From Bacteroides sp. 214 (GTDB lineage Bacteria; Bacteroidota; Bacteroidia; Bacteroidales; Bacteroidaceae): DNA of 64,000 bases. The stretch is taken from assembly GCF_010501015.1 (NCBI RefSeq), contig NZ_QVML01000005.1:47128-111127 (forward strand), in the 5' to 3' direction. Made by a program: the position numbers and the translations under genes. A model generated the notes under the pieces. The model did no database searches and was not told where the DNA came from. It saw nothing but the letters and a program-made list of their open reading frames with translations. Below, in pieces: positions 37,799 through 46,971 of this stretch (position 1 is the stretch's first letter; every line of letters starts with the position of its first letter).

Positions 37799-39082
37799 AT
37801 GATACCGCATATACTCAAACAAATATGGAACAAGCGCCGTGCCAACGCATGGATTTTAATAGAGCTTGTGTTAGTAACGTTTTTTATGTGGAGCGTGATA
37901 GACCCCGTCTATGTGATTGTTAGCAATAAAGCCATCGAACCGGGTTACAGTGTGGATAACGTCATGCTGTTGCAGGTAGGAGAATACTCTTCTACGCATA
38001 ATAAGTATCGCGAAGAGCAAAATACAGATTCCGCGCACAGGGTTTCTTTCTTGCGTATTTATGAAATGGTAAGGCATTATCAGGACGTTGACGCAGCGGT
38101 AGTAACCATGAATGCCTCATACCCTTTTAGTGAGTCAATGAGCGCCAATTCGCTGAAACATGATAGTGCAAGAGTTAGTGTGTTGTTGATGGAGTTCTAC
38201 GAAGATGGCGATTTTTTCAATGTCTTCAACATCAAGGAAGAGGGTTCGGGTATTCCGCCCACTCATCGCGACCTGCCTGCAGCTCGCAATATCTACCTCA
38301 CCGAGAACGTAGTCCGGGCACTTCCTCGGGGCAATGAACAGAATAGAGAGGTGCATTTTGGCGATACCACAAGAATGTATCACTGTTGTGGAGTAGTTTC
38401 CAACTACATCTTTCGCTCGGGCGAACAACCTACACCTACTGCTTTTATTCCAAAAGAGAAATTCGGTGTGAAGGATTTTCCCTACTCGGCGCAGATCTGT
38501 TTACGTATTCGCGACGGTGTTTCTAAGCAACTCTTTGCCGAGCGCCTAAAGCAGGAACTGGCTCCGCAACTGTCAATAGGTAATCTCTATTTCCTCAACT
38601 TGACGGATTTCCATACTATACGCAAACACTCGGAATTTTCATCGGGCATTACTAATACGCTGCGGCTGCAAACAGGATTGGCTATCTTCTTCCTTATCTG
38701 CACATTCCTTGGTGTAGCAGGCACTTTCTGGTTACGTAGCGATGCCCGTAAAGGAGAGATAGGGTTGCGTATGTCATTGGGTGCTTCGCGCGGGCAGATA
38801 CTGAAAGAATTTCTGGCTGAGGGATGGTTGCTTACTACCGTTTCATGGCTCGTAGGCATCTTCTTTGTGTTGCAACGCGTGTTTTATACGGGTTTTGCCG
38901 AACAAAGCCAAATGCAACACTTGGGCAACGAAGATTTGTTGCAGAATCAATTTATACCTCATTTCCTGATAGTAAGCTTTGTGGCTTATTTCTTAATGTT
39001 ACTTATAACATTGGTGGGTACATGGATACCTGCAAGTCGCGCGGCGAAGATAAAACCTGCCGAAGCGCTACATGACGAATAA
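37799..39082 (+). CDS. FtsX-like ABC permease (MacB type), copy B1
   Basis: Permease of 427 residues with TM1 near residues 19-41, a large periplasmic domain and three C-terminal TMs. The FtsX segment GEIGLRMSLGASRGQI precedes the last helices and the C terminus is AAKIKPAEALHDE. It starts 2 nt after copy A1. Its closest relative in the window is the permease at 41080 (N termini HILKQIWNKRR and HIFTSIWNNRK), so the pair probably arose by duplication. Confidence 0.88.
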   Translation: MIPHILKQIWNKRRANAWILIELVLVTFFMWSVIDPVYVIVSNKAIEPGYSVDNVMLLQVGEYSSTHNKYREEQNTDSAHRVSFLRIYEMVRHYQDVDAAVVTMNASYPFSESMSANSLKHDSARVSVLLMEFYEDGDFFNVFNIKEEGSGIPPTHRDLPAARNIYLTENVVRALPRGNEQNREVHFGDTTRMYHCCGVVSNYIFRSGEQPTPTAFIPKEKFGVKDFPYSAQICLRIRDGVSKQLFAERLKQELAPQLSIGNLYFLNLTDFHTIRKHSEFSSGITNTLRLQTGLAIFFLICTFLGVAGTFWLRSDARKGEIGLRMSLGASRGQILKEFLAEGWLLTTVSWLVGIFFVLQRVFYTGFAEQSQMQHLGNEDLLQNQFIPHFLIVSFVAYFLMLLITLVGTWIPASRAAKIKPAEALHDE

Positions 39083-39106
39083 AATAGAAACTTAAAATAT
39101 ACAATT

Positions 39107-39772
39107 ATGATTACTTTAACATCACTATCAAAGATTTATCGCACAAGCGAAATCGAAACAATGGCTCTCGATAATGTAAACCTTACTGTAGATAAGGGCG
39201 AGTTTGTATCTATTATGGGACCATCGGGTTGCGGAAAGTCTACACTGCTGAACATTGTGGGACTATTGGACGCCCCAACATCGGGTACGGTAGAAATCAA
39301 TGGAACAACAGTTGTGGGTATGAAGGATAAGCAATTGGCTGCCTTCCGTAACAAAACACTGGGCTTTGTATTCCAGTCCTTCCACCTGATAAACTCATTG
39401 AATGTACTGGATAATGTGGAGTTGCCGTTGCTGTATCGCGGAACAGGTGCTCGCGAACGTCGTAAGTTGGCACAAGAAATGCTGGAACGTGTGGGACTAA
39501 GCCACCGTATGCGTCACTTCCCCACGCAACTAAGTGGCGGACAGTGCCAACGTGTAGCCATTGCCCGTGCCATAGTAGGTAACCCCGAGATATTGCTGGC
39601 GGATGAGCCTACCGGAAACCTCGACTCTAAAATGGGAGCGGAAGTCATGGAATTGCTGCATAAACTGAATAAAGAAGACGGACGCACCATTGTGATGGTA
39701 ACGCACAACGAAGAACAAGCCAAACAAACCAGCCGCACCATCCGCTTCTTTGATGGTCGCCAAGTGAAGTGA
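39107..39772 (+). CDS. ABC transporter ATPase (MacB/LolD type)
   Basis: Cytosolic ATPase of 221 residues with Walker A GPSGCGKST, Q-loop in FVFQSFHLINSL, signature LSGGQCQRVAIARA, Walker B ILLADEPTGNLDS and H-loop VTHNEE. This is the MacB/LolD/FtsE subfamily that drives FtsX-like permeases by mechanotransmission. It is the only ATPase among four permease genes, so it probably serves both permease pairs. Confidence 0.95.
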   Translation: MITLTSLSKIYRTSEIETMALDNVNLTVDKGEFVSIMGPSGCGKSTLLNIVGLLDAPTSGTVEINGTTVVGMKDKQLAAFRNKTLGFVFQSFHLINSLNVLDNVELPLLYRGTGARERRKLAQEMLERVGLSHRMRHFPTQLSGGQCQRVAIARAIVGNPEILLADEPTGNLDSKMGAEVMELLHKLNKEDGRTIVMVTHNEEQAKQTSRTIRFFDGRQVK

Positions 39773-39793
39773 TAAATTGTAAATATCAAACTT

Positions 39794-41077
39794 ATGTACA
39801 AACAATATATAAAACAATTCACTATCTTATTCAAGGAGAATAAGCTACTTAGTATCATATCTATTATTGGTACGGCGATGGCTATCTCTATCATCATGGT
39901 AGTGATTATATTGCTACAGGCTAAAACGGCCGATTATGCGCCCGAGTCAAATCGCTCGCGTACACTCTATGTGAAATGGGCAGGTGCGATAAACAAAGAA
40001 AATGCCAAAAGTAGAAGTTTTAGCCGTTTGTCGCTCTACTCTATCCAACAAGTGTTTTATCCACTCGAAACAGCCGAAGCCGTGAGCGCCATACATCCCT
40101 ACGGACCTATGCTTTCGTCACTACCGGGCTCAACCGAAGAAATATCGACATGGGTAACCTATACCGATGCAGCTTTCTGGAGGGTAAACGATTTTCAGTT
40201 TGTAGCCGGACGTCCCTACGATCAGGCCTCTTTCGAAGCAGGTTTCAAGCAGGCGGTTATCTGCGAAAGTGTAGCCAAACAGCTATTCGGTAGTGCTGCC
40301 GATGCCATAGACAAACCTCTTGACCTGAATTTTGTAAATTTCACCGTGGTAGGTGTAGTGAAGGATGTGAGTAAGTTCCTTGAAATATGTTATTCGGAAG
40401 TATGGCTTCCTTATACCTCTAATGCAGGCATTACTCAAATAGACCTTACCGGATGGGGCGAAGGAAAATCAGGCAACTATCTCTGTCTTATCCTGGCACG
40501 TTCCAAAGAGGATTTTTCTGCCATACGGCAGGAGGTAGAGACAAATGTGAAAAAACTGAATTCTCATTCCGAACGCTTTGATTTAGACATTGCCGAACAA
40601 CCCAATGAATTCTTCGCACAGATGTTGCGCAAGTTTGCCAACCAGCCCGGCGATGTAAAAGGAACAGTAATCCGCTATGGTGTTATCATCTTCGTCATAC
40701 TATTGGTTCCGGGTATCAACCTTTCGGGACTTACGTTGAGCCGTATGCGCAAGCGACTGGCGGAACTGGGTGTGCGCAAAGCATTCGGTGCCAATCGTTC
40801 TACCTTACTGTGGCAGGTAATCAACGAAAATTTTATTCTGACGCTGATAGGAGGGGTAGTGGGGTTGCTGCTCTCGTACCTTAGCTTGTGGGTGTTTTCG
40901 GGTTGGCTCATGGCATCCGATTTGGGTGGGGTGGCAACAGTAAACGCATCGATGATAAGTCCGTGGATATTCTTGGTAGCATTGGCTTTCTGTTTGCTGC
41001 TCAATCTGATGTCGGCGGGAATACCGGCCTGGCGGGTAACAAGAGTTCCTATTGTAAACGCATTAAACGAGAAATAA
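39794..41077 (+). CDS. FtsX-like ABC permease (MacB type), copy A2
   Basis: Permease of 427 residues with TM1 near residues 17-40, a periplasmic domain and three C-terminal TMs. The RLAELGVRKAFGANRSTLLW segment matches copy A1 closely. It follows the ATPase by 21 nt and leads copy B2 by 2 nt. Confidence 0.88.
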   Translation: MYKQYIKQFTILFKENKLLSIISIIGTAMAISIIMVVIILLQAKTADYAPESNRSRTLYVKWAGAINKENAKSRSFSRLSLYSIQQVFYPLETAEAVSAIHPYGPMLSSLPGSTEEISTWVTYTDAAFWRVNDFQFVAGRPYDQASFEAGFKQAVICESVAKQLFGSAADAIDKPLDLNFVNFTVVGVVKDVSKFLEICYSEVWLPYTSNAGITQIDLTGWGEGKSGNYLCLILARSKEDFSAIRQEVETNVKKLNSHSERFDLDIAEQPNEFFAQMLRKFANQPGDVKGTVIRYGVIIFVILLVPGINLSGLTLSRMRKRLAELGVRKAFGANRSTLLWQVINENFILTLIGGVVGLLLSYLSLWVFSGWLMASDLGGVATVNASMISPWIFLVALAFCLLLNLMSAGIPAWRVTRVPIVNALNEK

Positions 41078-41079
41078 CC

Positions 41080-42330
41080 ATGTTGAAACATATTTTTACT
41101 TCTATATGGAATAACCGCAAACAGAATCTGCTGTTAATAGTTGGGTTATTCGTTATCTCTACCTGTTTGTGGTTTGCGGTAGATTATGTATATGCCATTG
41201 CTGTGAACCATAATAAACCTTTGGGTTTCGATTGGCGTAACGTTTACTCCTTGCGCATGGGTGTGCTCACAGAAGAAAGTGCCCGCTTCATATCCGATGA
41301 AGCACATACAACACATGCGGGAGCCGATTTATTGGCTGTGGTAGATCGTTTGGAACATCACCCCGCTGTGGAGTTTACAACTGTTACATTATATCATAAG
41401 CATTATGTGTGGATGAATAACTCAGCGGCATTAGCATTAGATTCGTTGAGGTATAGGGCTTTGATTCGCATTGTAACTCCCGATTATTTTAAGGTCTTTA
41501 AGGTAAAAGGAGCATACGGAGAAACGCCCGAAGAAATAGCAGAGAAAGCTATATATCCCGAACTTATACTAACTCAAGATTATGCAGATATATTGTTCCC
41601 CAATGGGAATGCTGTTGGGCAGCGGGTAAGAAACGAGTATGAGAAAGACAGTGTACGTATATCGGCTGTTATAAAGCCTCAAAAGTATAACGAATATAGC
41701 AATTACAACCGTGCTTATTACCAAATACTCAATATGAACGAAATAGGACAGATGAGTAGCGCTAATATTCCTTATTTTGGACTTTATATTCGCGTAAAAC
41801 CCGAGATGGATAATAGCGACTTTATCCGTACTTTCCGCAAGGAGATGCGCGACCAACTGATGATAGGCAATCTTTATCTGGAAGATATGCAATCCGTGGC
41901 GGATACACGTAAAGAACACCTGAAGGATTACCGCAATGACCTTTATACTTATCTTGCGGTAGCGTTTTTCTTTCTATTGAATGCTTTCCTTGCGGTACTG
42001 GGAACTTTTTGGTCGCGTACGCAACATCGTCATGCAGAGATTGGTTTACGGTTGGCAATGGGGAGTACGAAAAAGTCCATCCGCAATATGTTGTTTAACG
42101 AAGGGTTGTTGCTGTTGAGCATTGCCTTTATTCCTGCTGCAATCGTGGCATACAACTTAGGCAAAGCCGATGTGGTAGCAACGTGGCCGGTAGAATTTAC
42201 CTTGCTAAGGTTCGTTTGCGGGTTATTGATAACTTTTGCACTATTGGCGCTTATCATGTTGGGAAGCATTCTATTCCCGGCCCGGCAAGCTATGAATATA
42301 GAACCGGCAGAGGCGTTGAGCGACCAGTAA
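41080..42330 (+). CDS. FtsX-like ABC permease (MacB type), copy B2
   Basis: Permease of 416 residues with the same topology as copy B1: TM1 near residues 16-37, large periplasmic part, FtsX segment RHAEIGLRLAMGSTKKSI and C terminus ARQAMNIEPAEALSDQ. The ATG at 41080 (MLKHIFTSIWNNRK) lies 2 nt after copy A2 and matches the B1 start; the open frame extends further upstream but overlaps A2. Last gene of the operon. Confidence 0.88.
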   Translation: MLKHIFTSIWNNRKQNLLLIVGLFVISTCLWFAVDYVYAIAVNHNKPLGFDWRNVYSLRMGVLTEESARFISDEAHTTHAGADLLAVVDRLEHHPAVEFTTVTLYHKHYVWMNNSAALALDSLRYRALIRIVTPDYFKVFKVKGAYGETPEEIAEKAIYPELILTQDYADILFPNGNAVGQRVRNEYEKDSVRISAVIKPQKYNEYSNYNRAYYQILNMNEIGQMSSANIPYFGLYIRVKPEMDNSDFIRTFRKEMRDQLMIGNLYLEDMQSVADTRKEHLKDYRNDLYTYLAVAFFFLLNAFLAVLGTFWSRTQHRHAEIGLRLAMGSTKKSIRNMLFNEGLLLLSIAFIPAAIVAYNLGKADVVATWPVEFTLLRFVCGLLITFALLALIMLGSILFPARQAMNIEPAEALSDQ

Positions 42331-42355
42331 ATAATAAAATTCCTTCTGTGGAAGT

Positions 42356-42388
42356 CACCCCTGCGGGATAAAGCAACCCGTGGGGGTG
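42356..42388 (+). terminator. GC-rich hairpin after the permease operon
   Basis: CACCCCTGCGGG and CCCGTGGGGGTG form a strong 12-bp stem with one mismatch and a 9-nt loop, 25 nt after the stop. There is no T-tract, so it may act as a transcript-end or bidirectional barrier between convergent genes. Confidence 0.5.
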
Positions 42389-42409
42389 CAACTATTGTGA
42401 GAAGAGAGG

Positions 42410-43501
42410 TTATACCTCAAGCGGCTTCACCGGAAGCATAAACCAAAAGGTACTGCCTTTTCCTAATTCCGAATCAACCCCTATTGTACCATCAAACTTC
42501 TGAACGATTGTTTCGCAAATGGAGAGACCAAGTCCGGTACCACTCACAAAATTATCGATTTTGGCAAAGCGTTGAAATATTTCGGCTTGCTTATCCTTTG
42601 GAATTCCAATGCCTGTATCAGATACAAAGAAGCGAATACCTTCGTCTAAAACTTCATAGCCAATTTTTATTTCTCCTTCGCGGGTGAACTTCAAAGCATT
42701 ATTCATGAAATTCTGCATCACCTGATATACCCTCTCCATAGCGCTATGAATAATACAATGACTAAGAGCCGGCACAGCCGATATGGTTATTTTTCCTGTA
42801 GTCTCCTTGCTACGTGCGGTTGCTTCCAACTTCGTTAGAATGTCATTAATATTAAAATAATCGTAGTAGAACTCCAGTGTGTTGGATTCTATTTTGGATA
42901 AATCGAGTATGTCGTTGATTAGTTGAAGCAACAAATCATTGTTTTTCTTAATAAGTGAGATAAACTCTTCTTTGGTTTCCTGATCATCCGTATGAGTCAG
43001 TAAATCACTGAAACCAACAATCGCATTGAGCGGCGTACGTATTTCGTGGCTCATATTGGCAAGAAAGAGAGATTTCAGTTTATCCGACTCTTCGGCAGCT
43101 TCCTTAGCTATTTTCAGCTCATGCATTACGTTTTTCCGAACTGTTATATTTCTTTCAAAACAAGCTACAAGTGATTCGTTAACGCGTTTAAAACGTCCTT
43201 CGAAAAACTCGGTCGCATCACCAAAAGCTAAGGTGTATTCCACTTCTTGCACCTCGTCGCTTTTTAATGCTCTATCTATAGCCTGTCTAATTTCATCTTT
43301 ACAGTCATCACTTACAATACTTACCACAGAAAGACCTATCAGACTTTCTACCGGTGCTGAAAGTTTGGCGGGGTCGTTATTTAATATGCGACGGATACTA
43401 TACTCACTATCCACGATAAAAATCATATCGGGTATGGAGTTAATTACGTTTTCGGCCATTTCTGCCGAGAATGAGCTAATCGTGTTATCTTGGTTATTCA
43501 T
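42410..43501 (-). CDS. Soluble PAS-domain sensor histidine kinase
   Basis: Cytosolic kinase of 363 residues: one PAS domain (about residues 12-125), HisKA with [20 protein letters not shown] (His near residue 152) and HATPase with DTGIGIPKDK and [13 protein letters not shown]. No membrane segment, no receiver and no regulator gene beside it. It interrupts the export cluster in the opposite orientation and is closely related in its catalytic half to the kinases at 4836 and 44274. Confidence 0.9.
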   Translation of the reverse strand: MNNQDNTISSFSAEMAENVINSIPDMIFIVDSEYSIRRILNNDPAKLSAPVESLIGLSVVSIVSDDCKDEIRQAIDRALKSDEVQEVEYTLAFGDATEFFEGRFKRVNESLVACFERNITVRKNVMHELKIAKEAAEESDKLKSLFLANMSHEIRTPLNAIVGFSDLLTHTDDQETKEEFISLIKKNNDLLLQLINDILDLSKIESNTLEFYYDYFNINDILTKLEATARSKETTGKITISAVPALSHCIIHSAMERVYQVMQNFMNNALKFTREGEIKIGYEVLDEGIRFFVSDTGIGIPKDKQAEIFQRFAKIDNFVSGTGLGLSICETIVQKFDGTIGVDSELGKGSTFWFMLPVKPLEV

Positions 43502-43558
43502 TGGTGTTTCACGAAAAATGTGTTTTCACTTTTTTATTCAAAAGTTGTATATCTTGCG

Positions 43559-43566
43559 CAAAGATA
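43559..43566 (-). promoter_or_regulatory. -7 box for the kinase at 43501
   Basis: TATCTTTG followed by CGC on the minus strand, matching TAnnTTTG, about 58 nt upstream of the start. Confidence 0.55.
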
Positions 43567-43709
43567 ATTCTTTTTCAATAGAATTGTCATAATTACTGAT
43601 TTTTTATTCTGAAATTCTAAAATTTGTCTGTAAAAGTGTTTTGAATTTGCTTATTCCTTTATTGAAGAAATGCCCTTATTTTCTCATCTCTTTTGCCGGA
43701 TAAATCAGT

Positions 43710-43797
43710 TGAACTTGAACTGAATTCTAACTGAACCTGAACTGAACCTGAGTTGAAGACGAGCTGAAGGCGAGTTGAAGGCGAGTTGAACTTTAAC
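43710..43797. repeat. 11-nt-period array, TGAACCTGAAC family, eight units
   Basis: TGAA recurs at 43710, 43721, 43732, 43743, 43754, 43765, 43776 and 43787, an exact 11-nt step. Units drift from TGAACTTGAAC through TGAACCTGAAC to TGAAGGCGAGT. The step is half of the 22 nt seen in the other intergenic arrays. It lies in the 772-nt gap between two divergent kinase genes. Confidence 0.88.
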
Positions 43798-43978
43798 TAT
43801 GATTTTGCGAAATTATTAAACACAAATTCCCTATTCTGATTGTTGATGTATGTAATAAGTAAATAGAAACATGCGATTTCATCGATAATATTTCTTTTGT
43901 AAAAGTGAGGTGTATCGTATTGTAATAAACGAAATATCGCAACTTTTAGAAAAACAAAAACACCAGCATACCTCCAGC

Positions 43979-43998
43979 ATTAGATTAGATTAGATTAG
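43979..43998. repeat. ATTAG microsatellite, four copies
   Basis: Four perfect tandem copies of ATTAG in intergenic DNA between the 11-nt array and the CCATA array. Nothing else identifiable was seen between 43800 and 44060. Confidence 0.8.
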
Positions 43999-44060
43999 AA
44001 AAGAATAAAAAAGAACTACGTAAGAAAAAGGAGCATCTGCAAAAGCTGCCGTTTATACTC

Positions 44061-44193
44061 AATTGCCGTCCATAGGCAAACACTCCGTATGCCATAAGCA
44101 GACGACTCGTCAACCATAGTCTTACAGACCGTCAGGCATAGGCAGACAACCCGTGAGCCATAAGCAAACAACCGGCGAGCCATAAGCAAACAA
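44061..44193. repeat. 22-nt-period array, CCATAGGC family, six units
   Basis: CCATA (or GCATA) sits at 44070, 44092, 44114, 44136, 44158 and 44180, every step exactly 22 nt. Third locus of the family also seen at 14564 and 28024. It lies just upstream of the promoter of the kinase at 44274. Confidence 0.88.
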
Positions 44194-44233
44194 ATAAATT
44201 GTTTCTGAATAGTTGCTTCTTAGATAAAAATTA

Positions 44234-44241
44234 TATCTTTG
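44234..44241 (+). promoter_or_regulatory. -7 box for the kinase at 44274
   Basis: TATCTTTG followed by CG matches TAnnTTTG. With transcription starting near 44248, the ATG at 44256 would have almost no leader, which favours the ATG at 44274. Confidence 0.55.
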
Positions 44242-44273
44242 CGTAGAATTAACAAATGGGTATATATTCATCT

Positions 44274-46901
44274 ATGAAGCAATTTTTCGTTAGGATTTTA
44301 CCAATCCTGTTTATATTTTTGACATATTCCCTTAGCGCCTCATCTGCCAAAAGCAAATTTGAAGTGCTGTTTATACAATCCTACACCGAACGAGATACAT
44401 GGAGCCCCGAACTTATCGATGGACTGGCTCAGGGGTTTGAGGATAACTCTATTCCGGTAAATATAACCACCGAATACCTGAACAGCCGTTTCTGGAATTG
44501 GCATGGTGAGGAGGAGTTGATGCGGCGTTTTTGCCGGAAAGCTTCCGAACGTGGGGTGGATTTGATTGTTGTTTCGAATGACGAGGCACTTTATAGCTTA
44601 TTGACCTGCGCCGATTCTTTGGTGACAAAAGTGCCTATTGTGTTTTTGGGTGTGGAGTTTCCTAACCACGAATTGATGGAGAAATTCCCAAATGTAACCG
44701 GGATGACCTCAAAACCGGCATACGATGTGTTGTTGGAGGTAGCCCAAACCATATTTCCCAATCGTAAAAAAGTAGTTACACTTGCCGAGGATAATGTGCT
44801 TGGTCGTAAAGCTACTAAACTGTTGAATACCGATTGGGAAGCTTTCGTGGCAAAGAATCCGGATTATGAAATCAAAAACTTTGATATAACCAACGACCCG
44901 ATGACGGATATTCTTTTTGATATCCAGCTATCGCAGACTGCCCATCAAAGTGTAATTATAGCTCCTTACTGGGGACTGTATATGCCATCGTTGACGAAAG
45001 TAGCCAAGTCGCCTACCTTTACGGTGTGTGCCACAGGATTGTATAGCGGTGTGTTTTGTACCGTAGCTCCCAATGCTTTCGAAGATGCCCACCGGGCTGC
45101 CGATATAGCCAGTAAAATATTGCAAGGGGCTACTCCTGCCTCCTTCCCCATTACAGAGAGTCCATACGAGTTGGTGTTCGACTATAGTCAGCTTACCTTC
45201 TTCAATATTCCCAAAGAACGTTTGCCAAAGGGTAGTATCTTGGTTGATGAGCCCTATATGGAGAAATACGGAACGATTATCATCCTGTTCTATGCATTGA
45301 TAATTGGTTTGCTCATTGTATTGATTATCCGTCTGTTTACCGTTTATCGTCGCGAGTCCAGAAGGCGTATGCACGCACAAACCAAACTGCTGATTCAAAA
45401 CCGAATGGTTTCTCAGCGCGATGAGTTTGATAATGTGTTCCACTCCATTCGTAACGGGGTAGTTACTTACGATTCCGACTATCGCGTGCACTTCATAAAC
45501 AAAGCAATGTTGCAAATGTTGGAGTTATCGGTAGAAGTAAATACGACCAACTCGCGTCCCTATGAAGGACAATTGGGTACGGATATTCTGGCATTGGTAA
45601 GCAATGGCGAAGATATACTACTGCAACTATTGAAACGGGTAAACAACGAGGGTGTAAGTCTTGAAATACCCGAAGGCGCATTCCTGCAAAATAAAAAAAC
45701 CGGTAAGTATTTCCCTGTCTTGGGAGATATCGTGCCTATTCGTTCGCATGGCAAACAAACAGGCATTGCACTTACCGTTCGTGATATTTCCAAAGAAGCA
45801 CTACAGAAGCAATTCTTCAATCTGGCTATTGAGGAAAGTTCTATTTATCCTTGGCAGTTCGATTTGAAAGAACGAGTGCTTAGTTTTGCATCGGGTTATG
45901 TGGAGCGTGTGGGGCTTAATTCCTCTACTGCTACTTTGGAAGAAATAAGGCAAAAAATCCACCCCGAAGATTACGAAGCTACGGCAGCTACTTTCTGGGC
46001 ATTGGTAGAAACAAACCTGACAACGGCACGCATTACTGTGCGATTGCGTAATGCAACCCATAAGTACGAGTGGTGGGAGTTCCGTATGTCAATGCTTGAG
46101 GGATTGAACGAAGAAACGCCTTACAATATGGTAGGGGTGGCACAAAGTGTTCAGCGATTCAAAACAACCGAAGAAGAATTGGTGTTGGCACGTGATAAAG
46201 CATTGGAAGCAGACCGTCTGAAATCTGCATTCCTTGCCAATATGAGCCACGAAATACGTACGCCGCTCAATGCTATTGTTGGTTTCAGTGACTTGCTGAA
46301 AGATATCCATATGTTCTCCGAAGAAGATGTAGCTCAATTTATAGCTACCATCAATAAAAACTGCGAACTGCTGCTTGCGCTGATTAATGATATCTTGGAC
46401 TTGTCTCGTGTGGAGGCCGGAACTATGGACTTCCAGTTTAAGCAGTACTCCATGCCGGTTGTGATGCAGGAAGTATATGACTCACAACGACTGAACATGC
46501 CTCCTGGCGTACAGCTTGTGCTTCAGATTCCCGAAAACAGCGAGAAACGAATCGTTACCGACCAGGTAAGGTTGAAGCAAGTTATCAATAACTTAATAAA
46601 CAATGCGGCCAAATTTACCACCGAAGGCTCCATTACCTTTGGTTACTTGGAAGACGAACCCGGATTCACGACCTTCTTTGTGGAAGACACCGGTATGGGA
46701 ATCTCCAAAGAGAATCTGGAGCGTATCTTTGACCGTTTCTTTAAGGCAGATAGCTTCTCGCAAGGAGCAGGACTGGGGTTGAGTATTTCGCAAACCATCG
46801 TTGCCCGCTTACGTGGTAAGATGGGTGCAACCTCGGAGCTTGGTAAGGGTACTCGCTTTACCGTTCGCATCCCCGATCAGATAGATCATACTTCACGATA
46901 G
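44274..46901 (+). CDS. Membrane sensor kinase with periplasmic substrate-binding domain
   Basis: Kinase of 875 residues. A signal peptide (MKQFFVRILPILFIFLTYSL) is followed by a periplasmic ABC_sub_bind-type domain of about 290 residues (VLFIQSYTERDTW, VVSNDEAL), a transmembrane helix (IIILFYALIIGLLIVLIIRL), two PAS-like domains (about 380-640), HisKA with [20 protein letters not shown] and HATPase with DTGMGIS and GAGLGLSIS. It probably senses a small molecule in the periplasm. No regulator is adjacent except the sigma-54 activator past tolC. ATG at 44256 is an alternative start. Confidence 0.9.
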   Translation: MKQFFVRILPILFIFLTYSLSASSAKSKFEVLFIQSYTERDTWSPELIDGLAQGFEDNSIPVNITTEYLNSRFWNWHGEEELMRRFCRKASERGVDLIVVSNDEALYSLLTCADSLVTKVPIVFLGVEFPNHELMEKFPNVTGMTSKPAYDVLLEVAQTIFPNRKKVVTLAEDNVLGRKATKLLNTDWEAFVAKNPDYEIKNFDITNDPMTDILFDIQLSQTAHQSVIIAPYWGLYMPSLTKVAKSPTFTVCATGLYSGVFCTVAPNAFEDAHRAADIASKILQGATPASFPITESPYELVFDYSQLTFFNIPKERLPKGSILVDEPYMEKYGTIIILFYALIIGLLIVLIIRLFTVYRRESRRRMHAQTKLLIQNRMVSQRDEFDNVFHSIRNGVVTYDSDYRVHFINKAMLQMLELSVEVNTTNSRPYEGQLGTDILALVSNGEDILLQLLKRVNNEGVSLEIPEGAFLQNKKTGKYFPVLGDIVPIRSHGKQTGIALTVRDISKEALQKQFFNLAIEESSIYPWQFDLKERVLSFASGYVERVGLNSSTATLEEIRQKIHPEDYEATAATFWALVETNLTTARITVRLRNATHKYEWWEFRMSMLEGLNEETPYNMVGVAQSVQRFKTTEEELVLARDKALEADRLKSAFLANMSHEIRTPLNAIVGFSDLLKDIHMFSEEDVAQFIATINKNCELLLALINDILDLSRVEAGTMDFQFKQYSMPVVMQEVYDSQRLNMPPGVQLVLQIPENSEKRIVTDQVRLKQVINNLINNAAKFTTEGSITFGYLEDEPGFTTFFVEDTGMGISKENLERIFDRFFKADSFSQGAGLGLSISQTIVARLRGKMGATSELGKGTRFTVRIPDQIDHTSR

Positions 46902-46902
46902 T

Positions 46903-46932
46903 GAACAGAGTGTTCGTTTTCGGACACTCTGT
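46903..46932 (+). promoter_or_regulatory. Candidate activator site and hairpin upstream of tolC
   Basis: ACAGAGTGTTCG and CGGACACTCTGT pair around TTTT with one G-T pair, 5 nt after the kinase stop. GTTC at 46912 and CGGACACTC at 46921 repeat the arrangement seen at 35108/35117, again exactly 51 nt before TGGCACG. It may terminate the kinase transcript as well as bind the sigma-54 activator. Confidence 0.6.
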
Positions 46933-46971
46933 TTTGTTTCTAAACCTCCCATAATTAGCTACTTAGCTTTT

